DNA of 64,000 nucleotides from Acinetobacter sp. NIPH 298 (GCF_000369505.1 NZ_KB850055.1:372001-436000); one strand, 5' to 3'. Numbered from the stretch's first letter, positions 36,275 through 46,085 are shown. Notes: generated by a model from the letters alone, not told the origin. Made by a program: numbers and translations.

Positions 36275-37552
36275 ATGAAAACTCCTCTTCCTGATTATTT
36301 GGCACATGTGATTGATGCCTGTGATATCGATAACGGTGGTCATCTAGCCGATTATATTCCTGAGTTGGCAAATGCAAATCCCAATCGTTTGGCGCTAGCT
36401 TTGTCCACAGTAGATGGTGAAATCTATTCAGTTGGGGATGATGAGATTGAATTCACAATTCAATCGATGTCTAAACCATTCACTTATGCCTATGTGCTAC
36501 AACAGCTTGGCATTGATGCTGTATTAGATAAAGTTGGGGTTGAACCATCGGGTGAGGCATTTAATGAAATTTCATTGGGTAAAGATCGCCGTCCTAAAAA
36601 TCCGATGATTAACTCAGGTGCAATCACCACACATTCATTGATCCCCGCTAAAGAAAATTTATCTAGCGCAGAAATTTTACGGCAATTTTTGAGTGAGCTT
36701 GCAGGACGTGAACTGCGTTTTGATGATGCTGTTTATGATTCTGAGGTGAAAACTGCGTATCGCAATCTTTCGATTGGTTATATGTTGAGAACAGTAGGGA
36801 TTTTGGAAACTGATCCTGTTGATATTGTGAATGGCTATATTCGTCAATGCTCGATCTTAGTAACCGTCAAAGATCTGGTACGTATGGGCAGTGTGCTTGC
36901 CAACGGTGGTATCGATCCTAAAACAGGAAAACGTTTATTGAATAGCGCTGTGGTACGACAAGTCCTGAGCGTGATGATGAGCTGTGGCATGTATGATGCA
37001 GCAGGTGACTGGCTCACGACTGTTGGAATTCCTGCCAAAAGTGGTGTCGCAGGCGGAATATTAGGTGTGTTGCCAGGTCAGGTCAGCATTGCTGTTTTTT
37101 CTCCGAAGCTTGATGAACACGGCAATAGTGTCCGTGGCATTGATATCTTGGAAAGATTATCTCGTGATATGGGTTTGCATCTGATGGAAGGCACACCTTC
37201 AGCACAGACCATTGTACAGAGCCATTATCGAACTGGGAAAAATGCATCATTAAGTGTGTATGTGCTTCGGGGCGTTTTGAAATTTACTGAAGCAGAAATG
37301 TTATTGCGTATTTTACAAGCTGAGCCGATTGATCAAAGCACAATCGTGATTGATTTGACTCAAATTTCAATCATTCATGATGTCGGTAAACGTATGTTCC
37401 TAGAGGGAGTCGATCGCTTGATTGATGATGGCCATACCTTGCTTTTGGTCGACCCTGAACAACGTCTAGATCATGCACGAACTCATAAAGATCGTGTCTT
37501 ACGTGTTTATCAGAACCTTGATGATTTAATTGAGAAACAGAAAGAGTTGTGA
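36275..37552 (+). CDS. glsA: Glutaminase with C-terminal STAS domain
   Basis: Hydrolyses glutamine to glutamate and ammonia in the cytosol. The N-terminal serine-dependent glutaminase domain (about 1-305) has the SMSKPF Ser-Lys catalytic pair, NPMINSGAI and the VPAKSGVAGGI-like IPAKSGVAGG loop. A C-terminal STAS domain (about 325-425), with TIVIDLTQISIIHDVGKRM, is fused to it; the single-domain E. coli enzymes are only about 310 residues. ATG 36275 has AAGG 10 bases upstream; ATG 36269 is possible. The STAS domain may regulate the enzyme or bind a nucleotide (inference). Confidence 0.93.
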   Translation: MKTPLPDYLAHVIDACDIDNGGHLADYIPELANANPNRLALALSTVDGEIYSVGDDEIEFTIQSMSKPFTYAYVLQQLGIDAVLDKVGVEPSGEAFNEISLGKDRRPKNPMINSGAITTHSLIPAKENLSSAEILRQFLSELAGRELRFDDAVYDSEVKTAYRNLSIGYMLRTVGILETDPVDIVNGYIRQCSILVTVKDLVRMGSVLANGGIDPKTGKRLLNSAVVRQVLSVMMSCGMYDAAGDWLTTVGIPAKSGVAGGILGVLPGQVSIAVFSPKLDEHGNSVRGIDILERLSRDMGLHLMEGTPSAQTIVQSHYRTGKNASLSVYVLRGVLKFTEAEMLLRILQAEPIDQSTIVIDLTQISIIHDVGKRMFLEGVDRLIDDGHTLLLVDPEQRLDHARTHKDRVLRVYQNLDDLIEKQKEL

Positions 37553-37558
37553 GAAGAA

Positions 37559-37587
37559 AGAGCCTATATTTAAATGATATAGGCTCT
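37559..37587 (+). terminator. Hairpin after glsA
   Basis: AGAGCCTATAT (37559-37569) pairs perfectly with ATATAGGCTCT (37577-37587). It lies just after the stop, but AAATAGCG follows instead of a T run, so termination may be weak or Rho-assisted. Confidence 0.5.
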
Positions 37588-37670
37588 AAATAGCGTTAAA
37601 TATCAAAATAATTTGACTAGGGTGGAGGAGTGTTTATGGAGCAGTTCTCTGTTTAAAAATGTAGGTATTG

Positions 37671-38051
37671 ATGAAGCCTTATAATAAGAATCTAAAACAA
37701 GCATCTCGAAATTTAAGAAGTAGTATGACAGATGCTGAGCAACTGCTATGGCAAAGAATAAGACGTAAACAGATTTTAGGACTACAGTTTTATAGACAGA
37801 AGCCTATTCTAAATTTTATTGTGGATTTCTATTGTCCCGCAGTAAATTTAGTAATTGAATGTGATGGTGGGCAGCATTATACAGAAGAGGGTTTGGAAGC
37901 GGATCAGAATCGAGATCAAACTTTAAGTGAGTTAGGGCTTTTGGTTCTCAGGTTTTCTAATCATCAGATTTTGACTGAAACTCATGCTGTGGTGGAGCAG
38001 GTTTATTGGAGTGTTCAGCAGAGCTTGGAATCTCCCTCTTGCGGAACTTAG
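37671..38051 (+). CDS. DUF559 endonuclease-fold protein
   Basis: The 126-residue protein is related to very-short-patch-repair endonucleases (PD-(D/E)XK fold). Family features are NLRSSMTDAEQLLWQRIRRKQ, LGLQFYRQKPI, then IVDFYCPAVNLVIECDGGQHY with the catalytic Asp, Glu and Gln-His, and LRFSNHQI. ATG 37671 is preferred over the TTG before it. Its last codons (about 38027-38051) run into the composite repeat described next, so the repeat is joined to the coding end. The cellular role of DUF559 proteins is unknown; a nuclease acting on repeat DNA is a possibility. Confidence 0.8.
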   Translation: MKPYNKNLKQASRNLRSSMTDAEQLLWQRIRRKQILGLQFYRQKPILNFIVDFYCPAVNLVIECDGGQHYTEEGLEADQNRDQTLSELGLLVLRFSNHQILTETHAVVEQVYWSVQQSLESPSCGT

Positions 38052-38150
38052 GTTCTCACCTTTGGCAAAGGGAGACTGCCGTGAATCTAAAGCAGTTATT
38101 GGATTCTAGGTACTTCCTCCTTTGTAAAGGAGGGTTGGGGAGGATTATAA
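38027..38150 (+). repeat. Composite palindromic repeat, unit 1
   Basis: Part A is a hairpin core, CTTGCGGAACTTAGGTTCTCAC (38038-38059 region), inside longer arms TCTCCCT...AAGGGAGA. A spacer with TGCCGTGAAT follows. Part B is CTCCTTTGTAAAGGAG (about 38117-38132), continued by GGTTGGGGAGGATTATAA. The same A-spacer-B order occurs in unit 2 and, inverted, in unit 3. Its left end overlaps the DUF559 coding end. Confidence 0.8.
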
Positions 38151-38271
38151 TTATTTATATCCTCAAATTTATGAAAGTAGTTTAGTAAAAAGCATATTAA
38201 ACTTAATGACTAAAATTGAATGAATCATCAGACGAATATATTTTTCGATGTCATACGCTAGGAACGTTTCA

Positions 38272-38640
38272 ATGAAAAAAACTTATCTTATATTTTCTTT
38301 AGTTATGTATGTACTATTTAATCCTTCGATTGTATTTGCTGAGACTGTTGAATCAGATGAAGTAATGGATATTTTTATTGGCACACTAGAAGTTGATGAT
38401 AAAAAAGTTATTTTAAATCGCTGTGATGGTGGTTCAAATATATACATATTAAAAGATGCTGAATGGAGTGATGAAAAAGCAGTATCAAACTTTTTATCTA
38501 AGGAAAAAGATATGATAAAACCTGTATATGCTGAGGTTGTTGGAGCTTATAGAGGTGATGGGAATAAGAATATGCTCTTAGTTGATTCTATAAGTGATGT
38601 TACAGAAAGAAAAAGTTGTCATTTAAATGATTTATTCTAA
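38272..38640 (+). CDS. Small secreted protein of unknown function
   Basis: From ATG 38272 (AGGA 8 bases upstream) the gene encodes 122 residues with a clear signal peptide (MKKTYLIFSLVMYVLF, cleavage near VFAET). The mature part is acidic and contains two Cys residues (LNRCDGGSNIYIL; KSCHLNDLF) that could form a disulfide. No family is recognised. The gene is AT-rich and is bracketed by direct copies of the composite repeat (units 1 and 2), suggesting acquired accessory DNA. Confidence 0.65.
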   Translation: MKKTYLIFSLVMYVLFNPSIVFAETVESDEVMDIFIGTLEVDDKKVILNRCDGGSNIYILKDAEWSDEKAVSNFLSKEKDMIKPVYAEVVGAYRGDGNKNMLLVDSISDVTERKSCHLNDLF

Positions 38641-38689
38641 ATTCTGATCTGTATCAAGTAGTTATTTTTTTTGGAAGCAGAGATTTCAA

Positions 38690-38813
38690 TTCACCCTCTT
38701 GCGAAACGCAGTTTCTCACGTTTGGTAAAGTGGGACTTGCCGTGAATTTGATGATGGTGTTTGATTCTTGAAGCTCCTCCCTTTTTTAAAGGGAGGTTGG
38801 GAGGGATTATAAG
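38690..38813 (+). repeat. Composite palindromic repeat, unit 2
   Basis: Same orientation and order as unit 1. Part A is CTTGCGAAACGCAGTTTCTCAC (38697-38718 region), with a GAAAC-GCA-GTTTC hairpin, then TGCCGTGAAT, then part B CTCCCTTTTTTAAAGGGAG (38778-38796) followed by GTTGGGAGGGATTATAA. It sits directly after the 3' end of the opposing 430-residue gene. Confidence 0.8.
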
Positions 38814-38824
38814 TAAAGGTAACT

Positions 38825-40117
38825 TTAATAACCTAATAACTTAAAATGTTTAAAAAACCTTCCAAGCCTAGCTTGAGGTATAAAATCGAAAATAGTTTCT
38901 AAATCGTAAATTTCAATAATTCGTTCAGCTAAATCTATTTGATTAAGAAAAAATAGGCTTTTTAATAATTCTTCTAAGAATGTGCTTTTAGATAATAGAT
39001 GATCTAAAGAGTCTGATAAATTCTTATATTTAGCTTCATTCTGGAAGTTCTTAAAGCGGATCATATAATTCTCACTGTATTGATGCTGGTCTATAGACAA
39101 ATAGTACAAAGCCTGAAGATCAGAGACATAATCTGCTAATAAATTATTTTTTAATAAATCCATACCCTTTTTATGTAATTCAGCACTTTTAATCCATTCT
39201 TCTATTTGATCTGAAGAATTATCTTCTGAAACTAAATCTGTATGATTATAAAGTTCTCTAAATTTTGGCTCATAGTAAGTAACCCAAATATCGCATGCTT
39301 CTAAGATATCACTATCGCTTAAAAAAGCTAAATTTTTCTTTAAACCTATTTTAGAGCTTAATTCATAATTATTTTTTATATGATTTACTATTTTTGAAAA
39401 ATCATTATTTGATAGATCATATTTGAACTTTAGGTCTTCTTTTATTTCTTTGAAGGAAATTTTAGACCATTCATGATATGAAGGAAGTAGTTTGACAAAG
39501 TTAAAAATTTGAGCTCTTGAAAGTTTTGATGTAAATGTGCCTAATTTATATTCATCAATCAATGAATCTGTTAAATATATAAGATCATCTAAATTTCTTT
39601 CAAGCTCATTAAATTTAATTTTTAAAATTAGACTGTTTATGACTTTTTGATTAACTAGATGTTTTTTATCTTTATTGTTAGATGGATATCTAAAAGTTTG
39701 ACCTGTCGAGTCTATTTCTGCCATATCTACAATAGTTGCATCTAATTTGTCATTTAGTGTTTTAAATCGAATATCTAAGATTTCCGAATTTGTCTTGAAA
39801 TATGACCAAATATTGCCGATGTCATGTGAGCTAACTAAATCAAAAGAATGCATCTTCGTATTTTTAATTTTTCCTAATTCACTAATTTCTTGAATAGCAC
39901 CTTTAATTCTAAGTTCAATAGAGTGACGCATATTGAAGCAGATTGGGTAAATGTATAAATCAACTTCTTTACCACGAGTGTTCAAAACATTATTCAATAG
40001 TAAATTTGCAGCTTTGGAATAGCCTTTTGAGTATTGGATGTAATTAGGTGAGCCATTTTCACCAACACAAGCATTAGCCCAAGTTGGATCACTTCCAGTA
40101 AATGTCTGATTTGTCAT
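38825..40117 (-). CDS. AT-rich accessory protein, possible HEPN-like N-terminal domain
   Basis: The 430-residue cytosolic protein is rich in Lys, Asn, Ile and Leu and its gene is visibly more AT-rich than the surrounding chromosome. The N-terminal part has W-x-N-A-C-V-G, SKGYSKAANLL, RHSIELRIKG (64-73), HDIGNIW (98-104) and FRYP (142-145). This arrangement resembles uncharacterised proteins with HEPN-like helical bundles, where a conserved Arg/His pair sits in the IELxLK helix; that is recall of a pattern, not a proven match. The C-terminal half looks all-helical without motifs. Inverted repeat units flank it closely (12 bases downstream, 53 bases upstream). Defence or toxin roles are speculative. 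Confidence 0.65.
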   Translation of the reverse strand: MTNQTFTGSDPTWANACVGENGSPNYIQYSKGYSKAANLLLNNVLNTRGKEVDLYIYPICFNMRHSIELRIKGAIQEISELGKIKNTKMHSFDLVSSHDIGNIWSYFKTNSEILDIRFKTLNDKLDATIVDMAEIDSTGQTFRYPSNNKDKKHLVNQKVINSLILKIKFNELERNLDDLIYLTDSLIDEYKLGTFTSKLSRAQIFNFVKLLPSYHEWSKISFKEIKEDLKFKYDLSNNDFSKIVNHIKNNYELSSKIGLKKNLAFLSDSDILEACDIWVTYYEPKFRELYNHTDLVSEDNSSDQIEEWIKSAELHKKGMDLLKNNLLADYVSDLQALYYLSIDQHQYSENYMIRFKNFQNEAKYKNLSDSLDHLLSKSTFLEELLKSLFFLNQIDLAERIIEIYDLETIFDFIPQARLGRFFKHFKLLGY

Positions 40118-40170
40118 AAGTCTTTATTAATGGTATTTACGAATTATATTAATACAAATATTACTAATTT

Positions 40171-40277
40171 AATCCCTCCCAACCTCCCTTTAAAAAAGGG
40201 AGGAGCTGTCACGTAATTCATTTAATCACATGACATCTCCCTCTTTTTAAGGAAGTGAGAAGCATTGCTTCACAAGG
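40171..40277 (-). repeat. Composite palindromic repeat, unit 3 (inverted)
   Basis: Reverse complement of units 1 and 2: part B AATCCCTCCCAACCTCCC then TTTAAAAAAGGGAGGAG (40171-40205), a spacer of about 45 bases, then part A GTGAGAAGCATTGCTTCACAAGG (40255-40277). With unit 2 it forms inverted flanks around the 430-residue gene. It ends 2 bases before the metH stop codon. Confidence 0.8.
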
Positions 40278-40278
40278 A

Positions 40279-43200
40279 TCAACCAATCGAATCATCTAAA
40301 TTTGGTGCTAACCAACGCTTCGCTTCATCCAGTGTCCAACCTTTACGCTTCGCATAATCTTCAAGCTGATCTTGAGAAATCTTGCCCACGTTAAAGTATT
40401 CACTTTCAGGATGCGAGTAATAGAAACCACTGACAGACGAAGGTGGCATCATCGCAAAGTGTTCAGTCAACTTGGTACCAATCTTCGCTTCTGAACCTAA
40501 CCAGTCAAATAACACCGCTTTCTCGGAGTGCTCTGGACAAGCAGGATAACCCGGCGCAGGACGAATACCGACATATTTCTCTTTGATCAATTCTTCATTG
40601 CCCAAAGTCTCATCCGCTTTATAACCCCAAAACTCTTTACGGACACGCTGATGTAAATGCTCGGCAAATGCTTCAGCAAAACGATCTGCCAATGACTGAA
40701 TTAAAATCGCAGAATAGTCATCACCTTTGGCTTTATATTCATTTGCCAATTCTTCCGCACCGAAGATCGACACGGTAAAACCACCAAGATAATCTTCTGG
40801 CTGCTCAGATTGTTTAATAAAGTCAGCTAAAGACAGATTTGGTTTACCTGTGACTTTGTCAGATTGCTGGCGTACATGTTCAAAAGTATGTGTGAGCTGC
40901 TGAGCTGTTTCATCAAATACACTGACCGTATCCGAACCAGTACGTTGCGCAGGGTATAAACCAAACACGGCACGAGCATCGAACAGTTTATTGTCGATCA
41001 CATCTTTTAACATCGCTTGAGCTTGGTTATATAAATCTGTTGCTGCTTCACCCACAACTACATCTTGTAAAATTTTCGGGAATTTTCCTGCCAAACTCCA
41101 AGAAATAAAGAATGGTGTCCAGTCAAAATACTCCACCAAGGTTGCAAGTGGGTAGTTGGTGAGAACATGCGTGCCCAATGTATTTGGAATCGGCGGCACA
41201 TAATCTTTATCGACCTTAAAGCCATTTTTAACAGATTCTGGATAGCTCAGTTTTGCCGCTTTAGGTTGTTTATTGGCTAAGCGTTCACGAATTTTGGCAT
41301 ATTCAGCACGTTGTTCTGCGATAAAACTACCGCGCATTTCAGGTGAAAGTAGGGTGGTTGCAACACCCACCGCACGTGATGCATCGGCAACATAAATCAC
41401 TGCATCATTTGAATATTGTGGATCAATTTTTACTGCGGTATGTGCTTTTGATGTGGTCGCACCACCAATCAATAGCGGAATATTAAAGCCTTTACGCTGC
41501 ATTTCTTTGGCAACAAACACCATTTCATCCAGAGATGGGGTAATCAAACCCGACAAACCGATGATGTCACATTTCTCATCAATCGCCGTTTGCAGGATTT
41601 TCTCACAAGGAACCATGACACCAAGGTCAACGATATCGTAGCCATTACAACCAAGTACTACACCCACGATATTTTTACCAATATCATGAACGTCGCCTTT
41701 GACGGTTGCCATCAGGACTTTACCTTTAGGTTTACTATTTGTTTTTGCAGCCTCGATATACGGATTCAGCCATGCCACCGCTTGTTTCATTACACGCGCA
41801 GATTTGACCACTTGTGGTAGGAACATTTTGCCCGAACCGAATAAGTCGCCGACGACGTTCATACCATCCATCAATGCGCCTTCAATCACATCAAGTGGAC
41901 GTTTTGCTTTTAAACGCGCTTCTTCTGTATCTTCATCAATATAGGTGGTGATGCCTTTGACGAGGGCATATTCAAGACGCTTTTCTACAGATTGATTACG
42001 CCACTCGAGGTTTTCCGCTTCACGTTGCGCACCGCCTTGACCGCGGTATTTTTCAGCAACTTCAAGCAACTTTTCAGTGGCGATTTGACCCGACTCACCT
42101 TGGTTTTGATTGAGAACAACATCTTCAACTGCTGCTTTGAGCTCAGGGTCAATATCATCATAAATGGCCATTTGCCCAGCATTGACGATCCCCATGGTCA
42201 TGCCTTGTTTGATGGCATGATAGAGGAATACTGAGTGAATCGCTTCACGGACAGGTTCATTCCCACGGAATGAGAATGAGACGTTAGATACACCACCTGA
42301 AATCATCGCATGGGGTAAGTTCTGTTTGATCCAACCCGTTGCTTCGATAAAGTCCACAGCATAGTTGTTGTGTTCTTCAATACCTGTTGCAATGGCAAAG
42401 ACGTTCGGGTCAAAAATAATATCTTCAGCAGGGTAGCCGACTTCATTGACCAAAATGTCATAAGAGCGTTTACAGATTTCGCGTTTACGCGCAGCGGTAT
42501 CTGCTTGTCCAGCTTCGTCAAAAGCCATGACAATCACAGCAGCACCATACTGGCGGCATAAACGTGCTTTCTCGACAAACTCGTCATAACCTTCTTTTAA
42601 GGAAATCGAGTTGACGACGGGTTTACCTTGCACGCATTTTAAACCTGCTTCAATGATTTCCCATTTTGATGAGTCAATCATGATCGGTACACGAGAAATA
42701 TCTGGCTCAGATGCCACAAGATTCAGGAAATGCACCATCGCAGTTTGCGAATCGAGCATCCCTTCATCCATATTAATATCGATGATCTGTGCGCCTGCCA
42801 CCACTTGTTGCTGAGCAACTTCTAAGGCTTCTGCAAAGTTTTCTTCACGGATTAAACGCAGGAATTTTTTTGAACCTGTGACGTTGGTACGTTCACCGAC
42901 ATTCACAAAGAGTGAGTCATCATAAATGTTAAATGGCTCTAAACCACTTAAACGACAGGCAGGAACGGTTTCAGGTATTTGTCGCGGTTTAATATCTTTT
43001 ACGGCATTATAAATAGCGCGAATATGATCTGGTGTGGTACCACAGCATCCGCCTGTGATATTGATCAAACCACTTTCAGCAAATTCTTTGATGAATTCAG
43101 CCGTTTGTTCAGGCGTTTCATCATATTCACCAAACGCGTTTGGCAAGCCTGCATTTGGATGCGCTGAAACAAAGGTATCAGCAATATCGGCAATGGTTTT

Positions 43201-43965
43201 AACGTGCGGGCGCATTGCGTCTGCACCCAAAGCACAGTTAAAGCCGATAGAAAGTAAGTCGCCGTGACGGACAGAGTTCCAGAATGCTTCGGCAGTTTGA
43301 CCTGTTAAGGTACGACCAGATGCATCGGTAATCGTGCCTGAAATCATCAATGGCAGTTCACGACCGATTTGCTTGAAGACTTCTTTGACCGCAAAGATCG
43401 CAGCCTTACAGTTTAAGGTATCAAAAACGGTTTCGATCAGGAGGATGTCCGAACCACCTTCGATCAAAGCATGGGTTGCTTCTATATAGTTTTCTTTGAG
43501 TTCATCGAAAGTAATGTTACGAAACGCAGGATCATTTACATTTGGCGAAATTGAACAGGTGCGTGATGTTGGACCCAATACACCAGCCACAAAGCGTGGT
43601 TTATCTGGCGTTGAGTATTTATCACAGGCAGCTCTCGCCAAACGCGCAGCTTCACGGTTGATCTCAGGAACCAAATCTTCCATGTGGTAATCGGACATTG
43701 AGACGCGAGTACCATTGAAGCTGTTGGTTTCGATAATATCGGCACCAGCATCCAAATACGCTTCATGAATGCTTTGAATAATTTGTGGTTGTGTTAGAAC
43801 CAATAAATCGTTATTACCTTTAAGGTCCGATGCCCAGTCTGCAAAACGTTCCCCACGATAATCTTCTTCTTCTAATTTATGGCGTTGAATCATAGTTCCC
43901 ATCGCACCATCAATGATCAGGATGCGCTGGGCGAGAAGTGATTTTAGGGTGGCAAGTGTGGACAT
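40279..43965 (-). CDS. metH: Cobalamin-dependent methionine synthase MetH
   Basis: Transfers a methyl group from 5-methyltetrahydrofolate to homocysteine through cobalamin. The 1228 residues contain all four modules: homocysteine domain (about 1-325) with zinc Cys in GFNCALG (244) and [10 protein letters not shown] (about 307-308), pterin domain (about 350-610) with [13 protein letters not shown]12 domain (about 650-890) with the lower-ligand His in [10 protein letters not shown] (about 757), and AdoMet reactivation domain (about 920-1228) with [10 protein letters not shown]. It is monocistronic. No clear cobalamin or SAM riboswitch is visible in its upstream region. Confidence 0.97.
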   Translation of the reverse strand: MSTLATLKSLLAQRILIIDGAMGTMIQRHKLEEEDYRGERFADWASDLKGNNDLLVLTQPQIIQSIHEAYLDAGADIIETNSFNGTRVSMSDYHMEDLVPEINREAARLARAACDKYSTPDKPRFVAGVLGPTSRTCSISPNVNDPAFRNITFDELKENYIEATHALIEGGSDILLIETVFDTLNCKAAIFAVKEVFKQIGRELPLMISGTITDASGRTLTGQTAEAFWNSVRHGDLLSIGFNCALGADAMRPHVKTIADIADTFVSAHPNAGLPNAFGEYDETPEQTAEFIKEFAESGLINITGGCCGTTPDHIRAIYNAVKDIKPRQIPETVPACRLSGLEPFNIYDDSLFVNVGERTNVTGSKKFLRLIREENFAEALEVAQQQVVAGAQIIDINMDEGMLDSQTAMVHFLNLVASEPDISRVPIMIDSSKWEIIEAGLKCVQGKPVVNSISLKEGYDEFVEKARLCRQYGAAVIVMAFDEAGQADTAARKREICKRSYDILVNEVGYPAEDIIFDPNVFAIATGIEEHNNYAVDFIEATGWIKQNLPHAMISGGVSNVSFSFRGNEPVREAIHSVFLYHAIKQGMTMGIVNAGQMAIYDDIDPELKAAVEDVVLNQNQGESGQIATEKLLEVAEKYRGQGGAQREAENLEWRNQSVEKRLEYALVKGITTYIDEDTEEARLKAKRPLDVIEGALMDGMNVVGDLFGSGKMFLPQVVKSARVMKQAVAWLNPYIEAAKTNSKPKGKVLMATVKGDVHDIGKNIVGVVLGCNGYDIVDLGVMVPCEKILQTAIDEKCDIIGLSGLITPSLDEMVFVAKEMQRKGFNIPLLIGGATTSKAHTAVKIDPQYSNDAVIYVADASRAVGVATTLLSPEMRGSFIAEQRAEYAKIRERLANKQPKAAKLSYPESVKNGFKVDKDYVPPIPNTLGTHVLTNYPLATLVEYFDWTPFFISWSLAGKFPKILQDVVVGEAATDLYNQAQAMLKDVIDNKLFDARAVFGLYPAQRTGSDTVSVFDETAQQLTHTFEHVRQQSDKVTGKPNLSLADFIKQSEQPEDYLGGFTVSIFGAEELANEYKAKGDDYSAILIQSLADRFAEAFAEHLHQRVRKEFWGYKADETLGNEELIKEKYVGIRPAPGYPACPEHSEKAVLFDWLGSEAKIGTKLTEHFAMMPPSSVSGFYYSHPESEYFNVGKISQDQLEDYAKRKGWTLDEAKRWLAPNLDDSIG

Positions 43966-44335
43966 AAGGAACCCCAGTATATGATGAATATAAAAAGCAG
44001 GGGCATTGTAACAGAAGCCGTATCAATGCGCGTATTTTCAGTACAGTAGAGTGATGATCTGTCAGTTCACATTAAAAATGTCTTCAACGTTTCATTAAAC
44101 TGCAATAATTAAAAGTAATAATGTTTAAAAATAAAACAGTGCCCTGAAATATGACAATAACATGTCATCTTTCGTAGCATTTGTTGCAAAATCAGACAAA
44201 CAGTTTTCAAGGTGTTTTTGTTTTATTAATTGTTTGTTTTTATTGGTTTTAATAAATTAATAAGGTGGATTTATCGCCAAAAAACATGAAAAATTGATGT
44301 AAAAGTATGAAATTTTGGCTTCATATGGCATTCCT
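43966..44335. other. Intergenic region between divergent metH and the phosphate transporter gene
   Basis: AT-rich and gene-free. It must hold the metH promoter on the minus strand. An inverted repeat ATGACA (44151-44156) / TGTCAT (44163-44168) with a 6-base spacer is a possible operator. A TAAGGA ribosome site lies just before metH. No riboswitch fold, tRNA or small RNA could be recognised. Confidence 0.4.
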
Positions 44336-44354
44336 TTGTCATATAATTGTCATA
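44336..44354 (+). promoter_or_regulatory. Candidate Pho box (PhoB site)
   Basis: TTGTCATATAATTGTCATA carries two TGTCA repeats (44337-44341 and 44348-44352) exactly 11 bases apart, the geometry bound by PhoB dimers. It ends 47 bases before the likely ATG of a phosphate transporter gene, which makes function plausible. Confidence 0.7.
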
Positions 44355-44401
44355 ATTTAATTAAACAATACGGGGGATTTCATCATCCTCTGTCCGTCTA
44401 C

Positions 44402-46030
44402 ATGAATTCTAATCTTCCCCCTGCTTCGGATTCACCACTTGCCAACCCAGCGGCAAAATCAACGAATGTACATGTGCCAACACCGAAATTTTTTATGCCG
44501 GTGTTTTTGACGATTATTGTTGCAACACTTATTTATATCGGTTTTCAGGTGAGTGCTGACTTAGCACATGTTCCTGCTTTAAGTTTATATTCTGTCATTT
44601 TATTATCAACGGCTCTTTTTATTGCTTTGGCTTTTGAGTTTGTAAATGGTTTCCATGATACTGCCAATGCGGTAGCGACGGTCATTTATACCAATGCGCT
44701 TCCTGCACCAGTAGCGGTGATGTGGGCGGGCTTCTGTAACTTCTTAGGGGTTATGGTTGCCAGTGGTGCAGTTGCATACGGTATTATTGCATTGCTCCCT
44801 GTTGAAATGATTATGAATGTAGGCAGTGGTGCAGGCTTTGCGATGGTATTTGCATTGCTGATTGCAGCGATTGTGTGGAATCTGGGAACATGGTTTCTCG
44901 GTATTCCTGCTTCTAGCTCACATACATTGATTGGCTCAATTTTGGGTGTGGGGATTATGAACCACTTGCTCAATGCTTCAACTGGTGCGACCAGTGGCAT
45001 TGACATGGATCAAGTGCTTAAAGTTGGTAAGGCTCTACTGTTCTCGCCAATGATTGGTTTCGCTTTCGCTGCGGTTCTATTCTTGTTGGTTAAGAAGATA
45101 TTTAAAAACCAAATGGAGTTATTCCAGCCGCCTGTTGGCAATAAGCCACCACCGCCGTTAATTCGCGGTATCTTGATTTTCACTTGTACTGGGGTCAGTT
45201 TTGCTCACGGTTCAAATGATGGTCAAAAGGGCATGGGCTTAATCATGTTGATCTTGATTGGCTTGGTTCCATTGGCATATTCATTAAATAAAAATTTAGA
45301 TGAAAAACATCTACAGTCATTTGAACAATTGTCTTCTCAAACGGCTTTGGTTTTAAATGTTGATCGACAAGATTATTCTGATGAAAAAGCGCGTGAAGTG
45401 CTGACCACCTATATTCAAACCAAGGAACAAACGCCAGAAGTTATACCTGCATTGGCAAGTATGACCAATCATTTAGGCGAGAAAGTTGCAGCTTATGGTG
45501 ACCTCAAAAGCATCCCTGAAGAAGGTGTGGCAGAGTTACGTAATGATATGTACTTGAGTACGACTGCTTTTAAACGTCTAGACAAAGCTGAAGCATTGCC
45601 AGTGATGAATGATGAACAAAAGAAAGTGGTGAAAGAGTATCGCAGCAATATGGATTCATTCTTACAATACATTCCTACTTGGGTAAAAGTGGCAGTGGCA
45701 CTTGCACTTGGTCTCGGCACCATGGTCGGCTGGAAACGTATTGTAGTGACTGTCGGTGAACGTATTGGTAAGAATCACATGACCTATGGTCAAGGGATGT
45801 CTGCTGAGCTTGTTGCGATGAGTACGATTGCGGCGGCTGATGGTTTTGGTATGCCAGTTTCTACAACGCATGTTTTAAACAGTGCGGTTGCGGGTACCAT
45901 GGTTGCGAATAAGTCAGGCTTGAACTTTGCCACAGTCAGAACGATTCTATCTGCATGGGTATTTACTTTACCAGCAACGATCTGTTTATCAGGTGGCCTA
46001 TACTGGTTATTCCTACAGTTTGTTTCTTGA
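44402..46030 (+). CDS. pit: PiT-family inorganic phosphate transporter
   Basis: Proton- or sodium-coupled metal-phosphate symporter in the inner membrane. From ATG 44402 the protein has 542 residues with about ten membrane helices. The duplicated PiT signatures are present: GFHDTANAVAT with SSSHTLIGSILG in the N-terminal half, and SFAHGSNDGQKGMG with PVSTTHVLNSAVAG in the C-terminal half. A charged cytoplasmic loop of about 130 residues lies between them. A longer reading frame from TTG 44315 would place the Pho box inside the gene, so it is rejected; the ribosome site for 44402 is weak. Confidence 0.92.
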   Translation: MNSNLPPASDSPLANPAAKSTNVHVPTPKFFMPVFLTIIVATLIYIGFQVSADLAHVPALSLYSVILLSTALFIALAFEFVNGFHDTANAVATVIYTNALPAPVAVMWAGFCNFLGVMVASGAVAYGIIALLPVEMIMNVGSGAGFAMVFALLIAAIVWNLGTWFLGIPASSSHTLIGSILGVGIMNHLLNASTGATSGIDMDQVLKVGKALLFSPMIGFAFAAVLFLLVKKIFKNQMELFQPPVGNKPPPPLIRGILIFTCTGVSFAHGSNDGQKGMGLIMLILIGLVPLAYSLNKNLDEKHLQSFEQLSSQTALVLNVDRQDYSDEKAREVLTTYIQTKEQTPEVIPALASMTNHLGEKVAAYGDLKSIPEEGVAELRNDMYLSTTAFKRLDKAEALPVMNDEQKKVVKEYRSNMDSFLQYIPTWVKVAVALALGLGTMVGWKRIVVTVGERIGKNHMTYGQGMSAELVAMSTIAAADGFGMPVSTTHVLNSAVAGTMVANKSGLNFATVRTILSAWVFTLPATICLSGGLYWLFLQFVS

Positions 46031-46054
46031 TTTAACGATTCGATTTTAGATGTT

Positions 46055-46085
46055 AAAAGCTTTGCTTCGGCAAGGCTTTTTTGTT
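46055..46085 (+). terminator. Terminator of the phosphate transporter gene
   Basis: AAAAGCTTTGC (46055-46065), TTCG tetraloop, GCAAGGCTTTT (46070-46080), then a T run. Its short stem with a UUCG loop is a classic Rho-independent terminator. The rest of the gap to 46352 holds nothing I can identify. Confidence 0.85.

Noticed and set aside
43966..44300. Possible cobalamin or SAM riboswitch upstream of metH
   Set aside because: No B12-box-like or SAM aptamer core could be recognised on the minus strand.
44315..44401. N-terminal extension of the phosphate transporter
   Set aside because: It begins at TTG, lacks a ribosome site and would include the Pho box in the coding region.
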